Source of the DNA: Sulfodiicoccus acidiphilus
GTDB lineage: Archaea > Thermoproteota > Thermoprotei_A > Sulfolobales > Sulfolobaceae
NCBI RefSeq assembly: GCF_003967175.1
Contig: NZ_AP018553.1
Location: 1,599,982-1,663,981 of the forward strand
Direction: 5' to 3'
DNA: 64,000 nt
Below, in pieces: positions 1-8,947 of this stretch. The notes under the pieces were generated by a model, which made no database searches, was not told the origin of the DNA, and saw only the letters and a program-made list of their open reading frames with translations. How positions within the stretch are numbered: position 1 is the stretch's first letter; each line of letters starts with the position of its first letter. The position numbers and the translations under genes were made by a program.

Positions 1-461
1 ACCTCCTCCAGTACCTCCTTGAGCTTCCCTGGATCCATTTCCTTGAAGTCCACGAAAACACAGTCAGTCACTACCAACTTCCTTCCCTCCTTGAAGAGCT
101 CGTCCACGAGGTCTTGCGTGACTTCCACCATCATTCTATCTCTCAATATCAATGGAGTCATCTCCTTCCTTTCCAATGGTTCGACGCTCTCCTCCTTTTG
201 AGTGGCCTCAGTACTTCCTGATACTCCCTTCAAGCTGAGTATCACGCCATACGCTCTTCTCCCCAGATCCGTGAGCCTGTAAGAGTCCTTGACCTTCTCA
301 ATCAGTCCCTCGAGTTTCCTCATGTGGAAGGCCAGTGCAGGGCTCTCTATTGAGAGCTCGTTCATTATTTCCGAGAAGGTCATCTCTTTCCTCTCCCCGA
401 GAAGTAGGATAACCTGCCTCCTTACTGGGTGCGAGACCGCCTCGAATATCCTGTCGTCCAT
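1..461 (-). CDS. ArsR-type winged-helix transcriptional regulator (partial, runs off left edge)
   Basis: About 153 residues are visible and the gene continues beyond base 1. The N-terminal 75 residues are a classical ArsR-like winged helix: they open MDDRIFEAVSHPVRRQVILL, followed by the recognition-helix segment IESPALAFHMRKLEGL and a wing ending in YRLTDLGRRAYG. The rest, rich in Val and Glu, is a separate domain whose end is missing, so the ligand or partner cannot be named. An AT-rich TATA-like element on the minus strand (bases 481-493) lies about 26 bases before the ATG at 461, which fits a leaderless transcript; an in-frame ATG at 470 is less well placed. It is probably a DNA-binding regulator in the cytoplasm. 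Confidence 0.75.
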   Translation of the reverse strand, partial: MDDRIFEAVSHPVRRQVILLLGERKEMTFSEIMNELSIESPALAFHMRKLEGLIEKVKDSYRLTDLGRRAYGVILSLKGVSGSTEATQKEESVEPLERKEMTPLILRDRMMVEVTQDLVDELFKEGRKLVVTDCVFVDFKEMDPGKLKEVLEE

Positions 462-1253
462 ATGGTGCATGGTAGACTTTACTATTATATTTTGGCGAGT
501 GAAGTGGACTTAACTTACGAAGCTCAAACTTATCGACGATTAGGGACTTAGGTGACATTCACGCTGTAAAGCGGAGTTTACAAAGAAGTGGGGGTTAAGG
601 GGGCGCAAAGCCTCGCCTCTCACGGCGGGGACGGACAGTCCCCTTATGGAAACCTTTTTACGGTCATCAAAATACTATTTCTAAGACCTCTACTGTGAGA
701 GCTGGGTCGCACCCTAGGGGCTGGGGGAACTCGCGCCCGTGGAGAGGAAACCCTCCGTGACCCCCCTTCCGTACTGTTCACAGAAAGGTTCCACGGAACC
801 TCCGCTACCGAAGGGGATCGAGGTATCTCTGAGGAGCGGGAAATCCCCACCGGGAGATGCCCCTCCGTGAGGGCGGGGTAGTTCACTGATATGGTACTAT
901 GGGGTGTAAAACTTAGCCGCCGGTAAAGGACGGCCCATTGGAGTAGTTAACACGCCCTTGGAAAATCTCTTACGTGACGTTACCACTCCGTAGCTCGATG
1001 GCAACGGAGAAGATGCGCTGCCATCCCCCCACCCGAAGTCCAAGGGAACTCGACGACGTATCCCCTAGGGTTAACCCATCTATGGTTGTTATCCGTGTTA
1101 GACCTGCCTATACGTAACCTCGAACCATCAGTGGGAACCACCCAGGAGAAGGAACCCTCACTGACCGCTAAGAAGTCGGATCTCTCTCATCTCCCCCAGT
1201 AAGTCCCCCTTTACTTTTCGGCTAATAATTGTAAATTCGAGTAACAGTAGATC
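462..1253. other. Gene-free stretch with an IS605-type remnant
   Basis: There is no convincing reading frame on either strand. Bases 588-890 carry palindromic IS200/IS605-type end sequences (separate entry). Bases 901-1250 show nothing recognisable apart from AT-rich sequence just upstream of the ABC ATPase gene, with a TATA-like element near 1221-1235. Confidence 0.6.
588..890 (+). mobile_element. Degenerate IS200/IS605-family remnant (tnpB 3' tail and palindromic ends)
   Basis: Two hairpin clusters lie about 200 bases apart. The left one has the stem GGGGAC/GTCCCC at 627-643, preceded by an imperfect hairpin at 610-630. The right one (841-890) ends in CCGTGAGGGCGGGGTAGTTC, the kind of palindromic tail found at the right end of archaeal IS605/tnpB elements and overlapping the tnpB-associated RNA. 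Bases 745-838 can be read as a Pro/Ser-rich TnpB C-terminal tail and align at roughly 70% with bases 7503-7592. No transposase reading frame remains, so this is a solo-end or internally deleted copy. Confidence 0.5.
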
Positions 1254-2056
1254 GTGATTCGCGCGGAAAACGTTTGGAAGTCCTTCAAAGGGAAAGTGGT
1301 CAACGAGGGCGTTTCCTTCGAGGTATACGAGGGAGAGATAGTTGCCTTTCTCGGCCCGAACGGGGGAGGGAAGACGACCCTAATGAGGCAGGTGTACGGC
1401 GAGCTGAGGAGCGATAGGGGCGAAATATCCGTAGACGGACTCTCCCCCTACCACGCCTTGGAGTTCGTGGGGGTTGTTCCTCAGGACGTCCGCCCAATCG
1501 ATGGTCTGAAGGCCTCAGAACACGTCTACGTAAACGCACTCATTAGGGGATTCCTCGAGATAGGGCCTGGGCCAGGGCAAGGGAGCTGATCAGGAAACTC
1601 GACGTTGAAGACAAGGCGGTGGACAAACTCTCCGTGGGGAACAAGAGGAAGGTATTGATCGCGTCGGCCCTGGTTAACGATCCGAGGTACCTCGTCCTGG
1701 ACGAACCAACAACTGGACTAGACCCTAAGTCGAGGAGGGAACTGTGGGACCTGTTGATAGGCCTCAAGGAGAAGGGGAGGGGAATACTCTTAACCACACA
1801 CTACCTGGAGGAGGCCGAGTACCTAGCGGACAGAATATACTTCCTCAATCGGAAAGTATTGCTGAGCGGGAAGACGTGGGAGCTCAGGAGCAAGCTCTCC
1901 CTCAAGTACGAGGTTGTCAACATAAGGACGGGGGAGAGGTACAAAGTCGAACGGAGCGAACTACCTCAGTTCCTCTACAGGTGCGACTTCGACTACGAGG
2001 TCAGGGTGAGGAGCCTCGAGGACGTGTATAGGGAGGTGGTGGGGAACGGAAGTTAG
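1254..2056 (+). pseudogene. ABC transporter ATP-binding protein, ABC-2 exporter type (single frameshift)
   Basis: Two frames together encode about 267 residues of a standard ABC ATPase. Frame one begins at GTG 1254 with MIRAENVWKSFKGK and has Walker A GPNGGGKTTL near residue 37. Frame two has the degenerate signature [16 protein letters not shown], Walker [14 protein letters not shown] and the switch histidine in [11 protein letters not shown]. Adding one G to the G4 run at 1546-1549 joins them as [18 protein letters not shown]. The C-terminal extension of about 80 residues is usual for exporter-type ATPases. It would energise the membrane protein encoded just downstream. Either a real frameshift mutation or a homopolymer error is possible. 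Confidence 0.75.
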
Positions 2057-2138
2057 GCTGAGGAAGTTCCTCGGGCTAGTTGAGCTGGTAGCGAGACAGA
2101 GCAAGGCCTACCTCGCCACCAGCCTCTTCTACGGGATA

Positions 2139-2753
2139 ATGTTCCCGGTCGCCTTCATTGTGTCTTTCGAGACATCCATCAGGAGCGCGCAGGTGTTGGC
2201 CGGGACGTTGACGATGTACATCTTCCTCAACACTTTCATTGGATCTGCCCAGAACACCGCTTTTCTGAGGTACTCAGGAGGAATGAGCCTGATCTACGTC
2301 ACGAAGACGCCGAGGTGGATGGTGACCCTGAGCTACGTCACGTTCCAGCTGGCCGCTACCGTTCCGATGGCAGTGGTGTTGGTACTACTGGGTGAGTCCC
2401 TGGTCCCCATCCACATCTCGTGGCCCCCTCTAATCTGCACCTTCGCTTTGGGTTCCGCCTACTCCTTCCTGCTAGGGACAGCCATGGGGTTAACGACTTC
2501 CGTGAGGACAGCGAACCAACTTTCACAGGTGCTGGGTTGGACGTTCGCCTTCTTCGCCCCCACGTTCGTCTCTATTTACTCCCTCCCCGTACCACTCAGG
2601 TTACTCTCTCTGGTGGAGCCCACCACTGCCATTGCCCAGGAGCTGGTCAGTAACCTGGAGGGACGAACGTCGTTGATCTACATCTTGTTAATGCTGGTGT
2701 ACTTCCTCGTCTCGTTTATCATGTACAGGATCGCCGAAGGAAAGGTCAGCTAG
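2139..2753 (+). CDS. ABC-2 type membrane permease (N-terminus uncertain)
   Basis: This is a hydrophobic protein with about six predicted membrane helices, partner of the preceding ATPase in an efflux complex. The first ATG, at 2139, lies inside the first helix. Protein-like sequence continues in frame back to about 2052 (RKFLGLVELVARQSKAYLAT), a typical ABC-2 N-terminus, but no ATG, GTG or TTG occurs there before a stop at 2007. The true start is therefore non-canonical or lost to a mutation or sequence error near the end of the ATPase gene. It ends with MYRIAEGKVS. The substrate cannot be inferred; drug, lipid or antibiotic exporters share this architecture. Confidence 0.7.
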   Translation: MFPVAFIVSFETSIRSAQVLAGTLTMYIFLNTFIGSAQNTAFLRYSGGMSLIYVTKTPRWMVTLSYVTFQLAATVPMAVVLVLLGESLVPIHISWPPLICTFALGSAYSFLLGTAMGLTTSVRTANQLSQVLGWTFAFFAPTFVSIYSLPVPLRLLSLVEPTTAIAQELVSNLEGRTSLIYILLMLVYFLVSFIMYRIAEGKVS

Positions 2754-3254
2754 CGAATTGAGGTCCAGATAACTGAGAAGTCGTTGAGGGCGTTCCAGTG
2801 AGATCAAACATCAATTTCTCTTCGTCTCAGGTTGACTGACCGCGAACCTATGAACCACCCTATGGTGACCCTCGCCCTTCGGGGGGAGATCAGGTGGATT
2901 GCGGTTAACTAATTTGTTGTGGAGACCTGAACGACTCAAGCGGAAATGTTTCACCAACTCAGTTCCTTAAGGGCGCGGTAGTTCAATTCGATGTGGCTTC
3001 CCGCTTAATTACTCCACCTTCCCACCCAGGATGGAGGTCCGCGGCAATTGTGGTTCACACTCCGCACGTTTCAAAACGTTGGTGGGCTACGGTGGCGGTC
3101 AACGGTCCAACCGGGGCAGGAAAACACGGAGCCTCAAATGTGTTGAAATGTGAAACCTACTCCGCGAGACGCTTCTCATCTTCCGTGCAGGACGCCGCTT
3201 CAACTATCGTAAGAGATATTAACTCAGGAGTGCTGAGTACTCAGGGGTGCTGAG
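2754..3254. other. Gene-free stretch with an IS605-like tail motif and a tandem duplication
   Basis: An 86-codon frame at 2993-3253 has unusual composition and no family signature, so it is not called. Bases 2970-2987 contain GGGCGCGGTAGTTCAA, resembling the IS605-type tail seen at 880-890. Bases 3223-3256 are a 17-bp tandem duplication (separate entry). Confidence 0.5.
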
Positions 3255-3256
3255 TT
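3223..3256. repeat. 17-bp tandem duplication, dyad-containing, at the AAA ATPase start
   Basis: There are two adjacent copies, CTCAGGAGTGCTGAGTA (3223-3239) and CTCAGGGGTGCTGAGTT (3240-3256), differing at two positions. Each contains the inverted pair CTCAG...CTGAG. The second copy overlaps the TTG start codon at 3255. Such a repeated dyad could be an operator or a chance slippage duplication. Confidence 0.7.
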
Positions 3257-4274
3257 GATTTTCGACGTCAAGCCCAAAGAGGACATGAGGGAGCTTCTCT
3301 TCAGAGAAAACGAAGCGAGGAAATTAAAGGAACTCGTGGAGAAAGGAGTGTGGGTAGTCGTCTTAGGCCCGAGAATGGTAGGGAAGACTAGCTTAATTAA
3401 GGTGACCTCAAGGGGGTTCAGGTCCATATACGTGAACCTGTGGGGAGCCAGAGGACTCAACGATCTTCTCGAGAGGTTGGTAAGAGGAGTTCCCCAGGAC
3501 TCTCTAGGTAAGAGGATACTGTCAAGTATAGATTCTCTCACATTAGGTCCTCTACCGAACGCGACCCTTAAGAACAGGACCAGGGTTATAGTGGACATAC
3601 TTGGAGAACTCGGAAGGCGGGGAAAAATTGTAGTAATACTGGACGAAGTTCAGGAGCTGAAGTCTGCTACAAAACCTCTCTGGGACCTCCTATCATACAT
3701 CTTCTACACCTTCCCTGACATATCGTTTATCTTCAGCGGCTCTATGACCGGCCTCATACGGGTTATACTGTCTCCTCCAGAGGGATCTCCCCTCGTCGGT
3801 AGGAAGCCGGTTAAAGTAGAGCTCTCTCCATTCACGGATAGCCAGTCAAGGGAGTTCCTAAGGAGAGGGTTCGAGGAGGTCGGAATGCAGATTTCAGACG
3901 AAGTCGAGGAGATTACGGCCGAGCTGGACGGGGTTCCAGGGTGGCTGACCCTTTACGGTTACTTGAGGGTTCACCAAGGAGTGGGACACAGAGAGGCCCT
4001 TGAGGAGACCAAAGTGGAGGCTTGCAAGGTCTTGAGGGAGTCCTTCTCCCACTTCCTTGAGGATAAGAGGAATAGAGAGGTCTATTTTCAGGTCATAAGG
4101 CGGTTACCAGGTAGGTGGAGTGAAATTAGGAAGGGTCTCAACGTGAGCGACGAGGTGTTGAACCAGTCCCTGAAGTCCCTTCAGGACTGGTTCTTCGTGA
4201 AAAAGATCAACGAGGTCTACGACGTCCACGACAGGATGATCAGGTACTGTGCCCTGAATGACCTTCTCGGTTGA
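3255..4274 (+). CDS. AAA ATPase of the archaeal ATPase_2 (MNS/STAND-like) family
   Basis: The protein has 339 residues and a cytoplasmic P-loop fold. It opens MIFDVKPKEDMRELLFRENE, the usual start of this archaeal family, supporting the TTG start. Walker A is LGPRMVGKTSL (near residue 37), Walker B is VVILDEVQEL (about 123-132), and the sensor region is DISFIFSGSM. The C-terminal 100 residues form the winged-helix tail (RWSEIRKGLNVSDEVLNQSLKS) that in this family follows the ATPase domain. These proteins are abundant and often multicopy in Sulfolobales; their molecular role is not established. A decayed paralogue lies at 11120-12216. A dyad repeat overlaps the start codon. Confidence 0.85.
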   Translation: MIFDVKPKEDMRELLFRENEARKLKELVEKGVWVVVLGPRMVGKTSLIKVTSRGFRSIYVNLWGARGLNDLLERLVRGVPQDSLGKRILSSIDSLTLGPLPNATLKNRTRVIVDILGELGRRGKIVVILDEVQELKSATKPLWDLLSYIFYTFPDISFIFSGSMTGLIRVILSPPEGSPLVGRKPVKVELSPFTDSQSREFLRRGFEEVGMQISDEVEEITAELDGVPGWLTLYGYLRVHQGVGHREALEETKVEACKVLRESFSHFLEDKRNREVYFQVIRRLPGRWSEIRKGLNVSDEVLNQSLKSLQDWFFVKKINEVYDVHDRMIRYCALNDLLG

Positions 4275-4597
4275 GATTGTGTTTCCTCAGGGTCTGAAAA
4301 GCGAAGGAGCAACAGTGATTGTCTTGATGTGCTGGTAATTCGAGTTTAACCTTACTGAGGGTTAAGGGGACGGAAGTCCCCTTCCGTGAAGACGGATAGC
4401 CCCTCATATTTAAATGCATCTTTTTCTAAACAACTTTTTTAGGATCCCAACACGCCTCGAGGAGGTTCGTTATGAGTACCCTAGTTAGTGTTATAAGGAG
4501 GAGACTTACGTCCCTCCCCAGGTAGGAGATCCTGAGAGAGAATCCCACCCTAATCCGTACTTAAAGTCTTTTTACTCTCACAACTCTCAAGTGTCTC
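4275..4597. other. Intergenic region with tandem hairpins and the rhamnosidase promoter
   Basis: It contains IS605-like hairpins at 4358-4400 (separate entry), an AT-rich stretch at 4405-4442, and the promoter of the rhamnosidase gene: the TATA-like CTTAAAG at 4560-4566 sits about 32 bases before the ATG at 4598. No reading frame is credible here. Confidence 0.55.
4358..4440 (+). mobile_element. IS605-type palindromic end fragment (two consecutive hairpins)
   Basis: Hairpin one is GGGGAC-GGAA-GTCCCC at 4366-4381; hairpin two is TCCGT-GAAG-ACGGA at 4383-4396. The first stem is identical to the stem at 627-643, and the preceding GGGTTAAGGGG is shared with bases 590-602, so both are copies of one element end. 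No transposase gene is attached. Confidence 0.4.
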
Positions 4598-7174
4598 ATG
4601 TCGGTTCAGGCTCCAGTGGAGCTGAGGTGTGAGTACGTAGTTAATCCAGTAGGGGTGGAGGGGAGGCCTAGGCTCTCCTGGGTGGTACAATGCCCAGAAA
4701 GGGGAGTCAGGCAGAGCGCCTTCAGGTTGATCGTGAGCACCTCTGAGGAGGTATCCCTCAAGGAGGTGGGAGATGTCTGGGATTCCGGTGAGGTGAACTC
4801 TGAACTCAATGAGGTGCGATATGACGGCCCTCCACTGAGAAGCAACTCGAGGTATTTCTGGAGGATCAAGTGGTGGGACTCGAGGGGGAGAGAAAGCCCG
4901 TGGAGTACCGTAGCCTACTTTCACACTGGCCTGCTCAAGGAAGAGGACTGGAAGGCCTCCTGGATATCAGGTGGGAAGCTCCTCAGGAGAGAGTTCGACG
5001 TCCTTAAACCGGTGAGGTTGGCCATGGTCTTCGTGACGGGCCTCGGATACTACGAGCTCAAGCTCAACGGGGAGAAGGTCGGTGACAGGGTCCTGGACCC
5101 AGCTTGGACGGACTACTCCAAGAGGGTCCTCTATGCGACTTACGACGTGACGTCGATGTTGAGACGCGGGAAGAACGTGCTCGGCATCATGCTTGGAAAG
5201 GGGAGATACGCGAAGGAGTATGGTTACGAGGACAGGAGGGTGGCAATACTACAACTAGAGATCGAATACACTGACGGAACGAGGGAGAGAGTAGTTACCG
5301 ACTCCTCGTGGAGATCCTCTGACGGCCCCATAGTCGACGACGATCTCTATAATGGGGAGGTTTACGATGCGAGACTTGAGAAGCCACACTGGGACTCACC
5401 AGGGTACGACGACCGAGACTGGAGGGAAGTGGAGGTAGTGAAGGGACCCGAGGGGAAGCTGAGGTCGAGCACACTTCCACCTATAAGGAGGGTCAGGACC
5501 ATCCAACCCCTCAAACTTCTTGTCCCCAGGCCTGGGGTTTACGTTTTCGACATGGGCCAGAACTTCTCCGGCTGGGCCAGGTTGAAGGTGAGGGGACCGA
5601 GGGGAACTGAGGTTAGGCTGAGGTTCTCCGAGCTCGCGGACGAGAGGGGCAACCTGGACAGGAGGAACCTGAGGAAAGCCATGGCCACCGACGTGTACGT
5701 CCTGAGGGGAGGAGGAGAGGAGATCTACGAACCTCACTTCACCTATCACGGCTTCAGATACGTCGAGGTCACTGGCTACCCTGGAGTGCCCACGCTGGAC
5801 AGCGTTGTTGGTGTCGTCGTGCACTCCGACGTGGAGCCCACTGGGTCCATAGCGACCTCCAATCCCCTCGTCAACTCAATACATCGAGCGGTGTGGTGGG
5901 GGCAACTAAGCAACCTCATGGGGGTTCCAACCGACTGCCCTCAGAGGGACGAGAGGATGGGTTGGACTGGAGATGCTCAACTCAGCGCGGAGGAGGCCTC
6001 CCTCAACTTCTGGATGGTCCCCTTCTACGAGAAGTGGGTCGAAGACATTCTTGACGCTCAGGCACCTGACGGCATGGTTCCCGGTGTTGCACCTCCCCAC
6101 TGGAGGGTTCCTGGGGACCCAGCGTGGGGGACAGCCATCGTTGTGGTGCCGTGGACTCTTTACCTGTACTACGGGGACGTTACGGTACTCGAGAGGGCCT
6201 ACGACGGAATGAGGAAGTGGGTGGAGTTCCTCTTCTCTAAGGCGGAGAGCTACGTACTTAGGTGGGGAACGTGGGGTGACTGGTGTCCTCCATCCCACGT
6301 TCACCCAGTGGAGACTCCACTGGAAGTCACATCCACTTGGATCCTGTACAGGGACTCACTGGTCCTCTCTGAGGTCGCCGGGGTGTTGGGCCGAGTCGAA
6401 GACCAGAGGAAGTACGGCAAGCTGGCCTCCATGGTCAAGGAAGCCTTCAACTCGGCGTTCCTCAAGGGGGACCACTACTCCACTGGCAGCCAAACGTGCG
6501 ACGTACTTCCCCTCTACTTGGACATGGTCCCTGAGGACAAGGTGGAGGCGGTGCTGAATCACCTCCTAAGGGACGTTCAGGTCAGTCACGACAACCACCT
6601 GAATACTGGTATTCTAGGCACGAGGTACCTGCTGGAGACCTTGAGCAAGTACGGAAAGTCGGACGTGGCCTACGCCATAGCCACTCAGGAGACCTACCCT
6701 AGCTGGGGATACATGTTAAGGGAGGGGGCAACTACAGTGTGGGAGAGGTGGGAGTACCTGGCTGGAGAGGGAATGAACTCCCACAACCACATCATGTTAG
6801 GGACGGTCGATGCGTGGTTCTACAGGAACTTGGCTGGGATAAGGGTGCTTGAGCCTGGTTTCAGGAAGTTTCGGGTAAGGCCGGACTACGTGGACCTGAA
6901 ATTCGTGGAGGCGTCGGTGTACACGCCCCGCGGGAGGGTGGAAGTGAGCTTGAAGAGAGGAGAAGGGACCGAGATGAGGGTAGTGGTACCTGTTGGCAGC
7001 GAGGCCGAAGTCAACGTCCCACTCACCGGGATCTCGGTCAAAGAAGGAGATGTGGAGATAGTGAGAGGTGGCGAGGTGAGGACATCGACAGATGGGATTA
7101 AAGACATCAAAGTTGAGGACCGTTACCTAAAGGTCGAAGTGGCGAGTGGGACCTACCAGTTCCAGGTGTACTGA
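4598..7174 (+). CDS. Alpha-L-rhamnosidase, glycoside hydrolase family 78
   Basis: The enzyme has 858 residues and would release terminal L-rhamnose from glycans or glycosides. An N-terminal fibronectin/jelly-roll part (residues 1-about 300) precedes the six-hairpin catalytic barrel. The GH78 active-site block DCPQRDERMGWTGDAQ lies near residue 445, carrying the Asp/Glu residues used in catalysis in this family, and GATTVWERWEY near 710 is the second hallmark. A C-terminal beta domain ends RYLKVEVASGTYQFQVY. There is no signal peptide, so the enzyme is probably cytoplasmic and acts on imported oligosaccharides. It has its own leaderless-type promoter. Nearby dehydrogenase and isomerase genes suggest deoxy-sugar catabolism. 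Confidence 0.95.
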   Translation: MSVQAPVELRCEYVVNPVGVEGRPRLSWVVQCPERGVRQSAFRLIVSTSEEVSLKEVGDVWDSGEVNSELNEVRYDGPPLRSNSRYFWRIKWWDSRGRESPWSTVAYFHTGLLKEEDWKASWISGGKLLRREFDVLKPVRLAMVFVTGLGYYELKLNGEKVGDRVLDPAWTDYSKRVLYATYDVTSMLRRGKNVLGIMLGKGRYAKEYGYEDRRVAILQLEIEYTDGTRERVVTDSSWRSSDGPIVDDDLYNGEVYDARLEKPHWDSPGYDDRDWREVEVVKGPEGKLRSSTLPPIRRVRTIQPLKLLVPRPGVYVFDMGQNFSGWARLKVRGPRGTEVRLRFSELADERGNLDRRNLRKAMATDVYVLRGGGEEIYEPHFTYHGFRYVEVTGYPGVPTLDSVVGVVVHSDVEPTGSIATSNPLVNSIHRAVWWGQLSNLMGVPTDCPQRDERMGWTGDAQLSAEEASLNFWMVPFYEKWVEDILDAQAPDGMVPGVAPPHWRVPGDPAWGTAIVVVPWTLYLYYGDVTVLERAYDGMRKWVEFLFSKAESYVLRWGTWGDWCPPSHVHPVETPLEVTSTWILYRDSLVLSEVAGVLGRVEDQRKYGKLASMVKEAFNSAFLKGDHYSTGSQTCDVLPLYLDMVPEDKVEAVLNHLLRDVQVSHDNHLNTGILGTRYLLETLSKYGKSDVAYAIATQETYPSWGYMLREGATTVWERWEYLAGEGMNSHNHIMLGTVDAWFYRNLAGIRVLEPGFRKFRVRPDYVDLKFVEASVYTPRGRVEVSLKRGEGTEMRVVVPVGSEAEVNVPLTGISVKEGDVEIVRGGEVRTSTDGIKDIKVEDRYLKVEVASGTYQFQVY

Positions 7175-7420
7175 GGTCCCCTACAATTGTCGACTACCCC
7201 AACTGTGAGTCCCTTCTCCCCCGGCGGAGAGGGGTTGAGCTTCACCGTTCGCGTCCCTCTCCCCGCATCGGAGCGGTTAGGGGATCCCACGACGGCGGCG
7301 AGGGACCGCTCCTACTGGACTCCCTTCAACCAGTTAGCGTGGAGAGCGTACGGTCACACGCATAGGTTGGACGACTTCGCGGACTACTCGTCTACTCTTA
7401 ACCCTAATCTCTTATAGAAA

Positions 7421-7441
7421 AGCTTTTTATAATAAAAAGCT
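7421..7441. repeat. Perfect 10-bp inverted repeat (AT-rich)
   Basis: The arms AGCTTTTTAT and ATAAAAAGCT are separated by a single A. It lies about 250 bases after the rhamnosidase stop. It could be a transposon-end footprint, a terminator-like hairpin or a protein-binding dyad; nothing decides between them. Confidence 0.6.
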
Positions 7442-7491
7442 AACAATTTCTGACCCTAAAGAGCTAGGTACACTAGGTATTGGGGAATTCC

Positions 7492-7600
7492 TTTGAAGGC
7501 GAACTCTCCGTAACTCCTCCTCCGTACGGCTCACGGAACGGTCCCTGGAACCTCTTCTCCCGAATGAGAATCGAGGTCTTCCGAGTAGAGTGAATCGTCG
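7492..7600 (+). mobile_element. Degenerate tnpB 3' tail (IS605-family remnant)
   Basis: Bases 7503-7592 align at about 70% with 745-838 over a block containing CTCCGTACGGCTCACGG, GGTCCCTGGAACCTCTTCTC and AATCGAGGTCTTC. Translated, the block reads SVTPPPYGSRNGPWNLFSRM, the Pro-rich low-complexity style of archaeal TnpB C-termini. No upstream transposase body is present. Confidence 0.4.
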
Positions 7601-7923
7601 CGATGACGCCTCGTCCGTAAAGGTGCAGTGTTCACATACGACTTCAGACTAGCTACCTCAAAGGTGCTCATGGACGAGGTGAGTGTGAAGGAGGCACCTC
7701 TCAAGCGAATGTCAATGAGGTGCCCACTCGACGAACTGCCTGGGTGGTGGAGGTTCGCGCTTGAGGAGTAGGAGCCGCCCCCTGTACCAAAGCGAAGCTT
7801 TAAAGCAGAAGCCCCCTCGTGTCGCCGGAGTAGTTCGCGAAGTCACGTTCAACTTCCTCACACACTGAGGATTTTAGCTTTGGGTAGAAATTTTTATAAA
7901 TCTCGTTCAACGCCCTCCTATCT

Positions 7924-8925
7924 ATGATAAGAATAGGTATAATAGGATGTGGCGGTATAGCCAACGCACACGTACTAGCCTACCTTCAACACTCGGAGAG
8001 GGTGAAGATACAGGCTCTAGCCGACGTCTACGTGGACGCGGCTGAGGGTTTGAGAAGGAGGTTTAAACTTGAGGCCCAAGTTCACCACAGTTACGAGGAG
8101 TTGTTGAAGAGGGAGGACGTGGACGCGGTAGACATCATGCTCCCTCACCACCTACACTGGAAGGCAGTAATGGACGCCATAATGGCTGGTAAGCACGTGT
8201 TGGTGGAGAAGCCCATGTGCGTGACTCCTGCCGAGGCGGACGCCGTTGTTGACGCCGTTAAGGCAGCCAAAACCAAGCTCTTGGTGGGTCACAACCAGGT
8301 CTTCTCTCCAGCCGTGAGGGAGGCGAAGAGAATGATAGAGGAGGGATACGTGGGGAAATTGTTCTCCGTGAGGACACAGGATTGCTTTAAGGGAAGGATT
8401 GGAGGATGGAGGTTGTCCAAGGAGAAGATAGGCGGAGGAGAACTCATAGACACCGGTTACCACCCAATGTACCTCCTAAGTTACCTATCCGCATCGAAGG
8501 TCTCCTCAGTGTACGCCGTGACGGGTAAGTTCTTCAATTTGGAAATGGAAGGCGAGGACACCGCCATGGTCCTTGTGAACTTCGCCGATGGTTCATTGGG
8601 CAGCGTGAATACCTCTTGGGCTTACGAATTACCTCCAGGGGACAAGAGGTTCGCGGTGGCCGGGGAGAAGGGACTCCTCTACGGAGATCTGTTAGTATTG
8701 GGATACAAGGTACCTGGAATGGGAGAGGCGAGGAGGGAGTGGCCTACTGTGAGGGATCCGTACACGGATACATTCATTTACGAGATCTCCCACTTCCTCG
8801 ACGTCGTGGAAGGAAGGTCAGAGCCCATTCAGGGACCGGAGGAGGGCAGATCAGTGGTGAGGTTGGTGACTGCTGCATACAGGTCTGTCGCCGAGAAGAG
8901 GGCAGTGGGGCTTGACGAGGTCTGA
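7924..8925 (+). CDS. Gfo/Idh/MocA family NAD(P)-dependent sugar oxidoreductase
   Basis: The protein has 333 residues. The N-terminal Rossmann domain shows the dinucleotide motif GIIGCGGIANAH (residues 4-15), and the family signature EKPMCVT follows near residue 97, with the catalytic lysine. The GGGELIDTGYHPM segment near residue 172 supplies the substrate-side Asp and His. It probably oxidises a sugar or inositol-like polyol. The leaderless-type promoter has a TATA-like element at 7890-7900. It converges with a second family member on the other strand (23 bases between stops), so the two are separate transcriptional units in one sugar-metabolism region. The exact substrate is unknown; rhamnose or fucose derivatives are plausible from context. 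Confidence 0.9.
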   Translation: MIRIGIIGCGGIANAHVLAYLQHSERVKIQALADVYVDAAEGLRRRFKLEAQVHHSYEELLKREDVDAVDIMLPHHLHWKAVMDAIMAGKHVLVEKPMCVTPAEADAVVDAVKAAKTKLLVGHNQVFSPAVREAKRMIEEGYVGKLFSVRTQDCFKGRIGGWRLSKEKIGGGELIDTGYHPMYLLSYLSASKVSSVYAVTGKFFNLEMEGEDTAMVLVNFADGSLGSVNTSWAYELPPGDKRFAVAGEKGLLYGDLLVLGYKVPGMGEARREWPTVRDPYTDTFIYEISHFLDVVEGRSEPIQGPEEGRSVVRLVTAAYRSVAEKRAVGLDEV

Positions 8926-8947
8926 CCTCATCCCTAACTCGACAAAC

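Larger units (their letters stand above)
7175..7923. other. Gene-free stretch with a perfect inverted repeat and a tnpB-tail remnant
   Basis: A 76-codon frame (7187-7417) has no recognisable family and is left uncalled. The stretch holds a perfect inverted repeat at 7421-7441, a degenerate tnpB tail at 7492-7600, and near 7888-7900 the TATA-like TTTTTATAAAT of the next gene. Confidence 0.5.

Noticed and set aside
2993-3253. 86-codon open frame
   Set aside because: Composition and motifs do not fit any family, and it overlaps a repeat at the next gene's start.
7187-7417. 76-codon open frame after the rhamnosidase
   Set aside because: No family signature, no promoter at proper spacing, and it lies among IS-type remnants.
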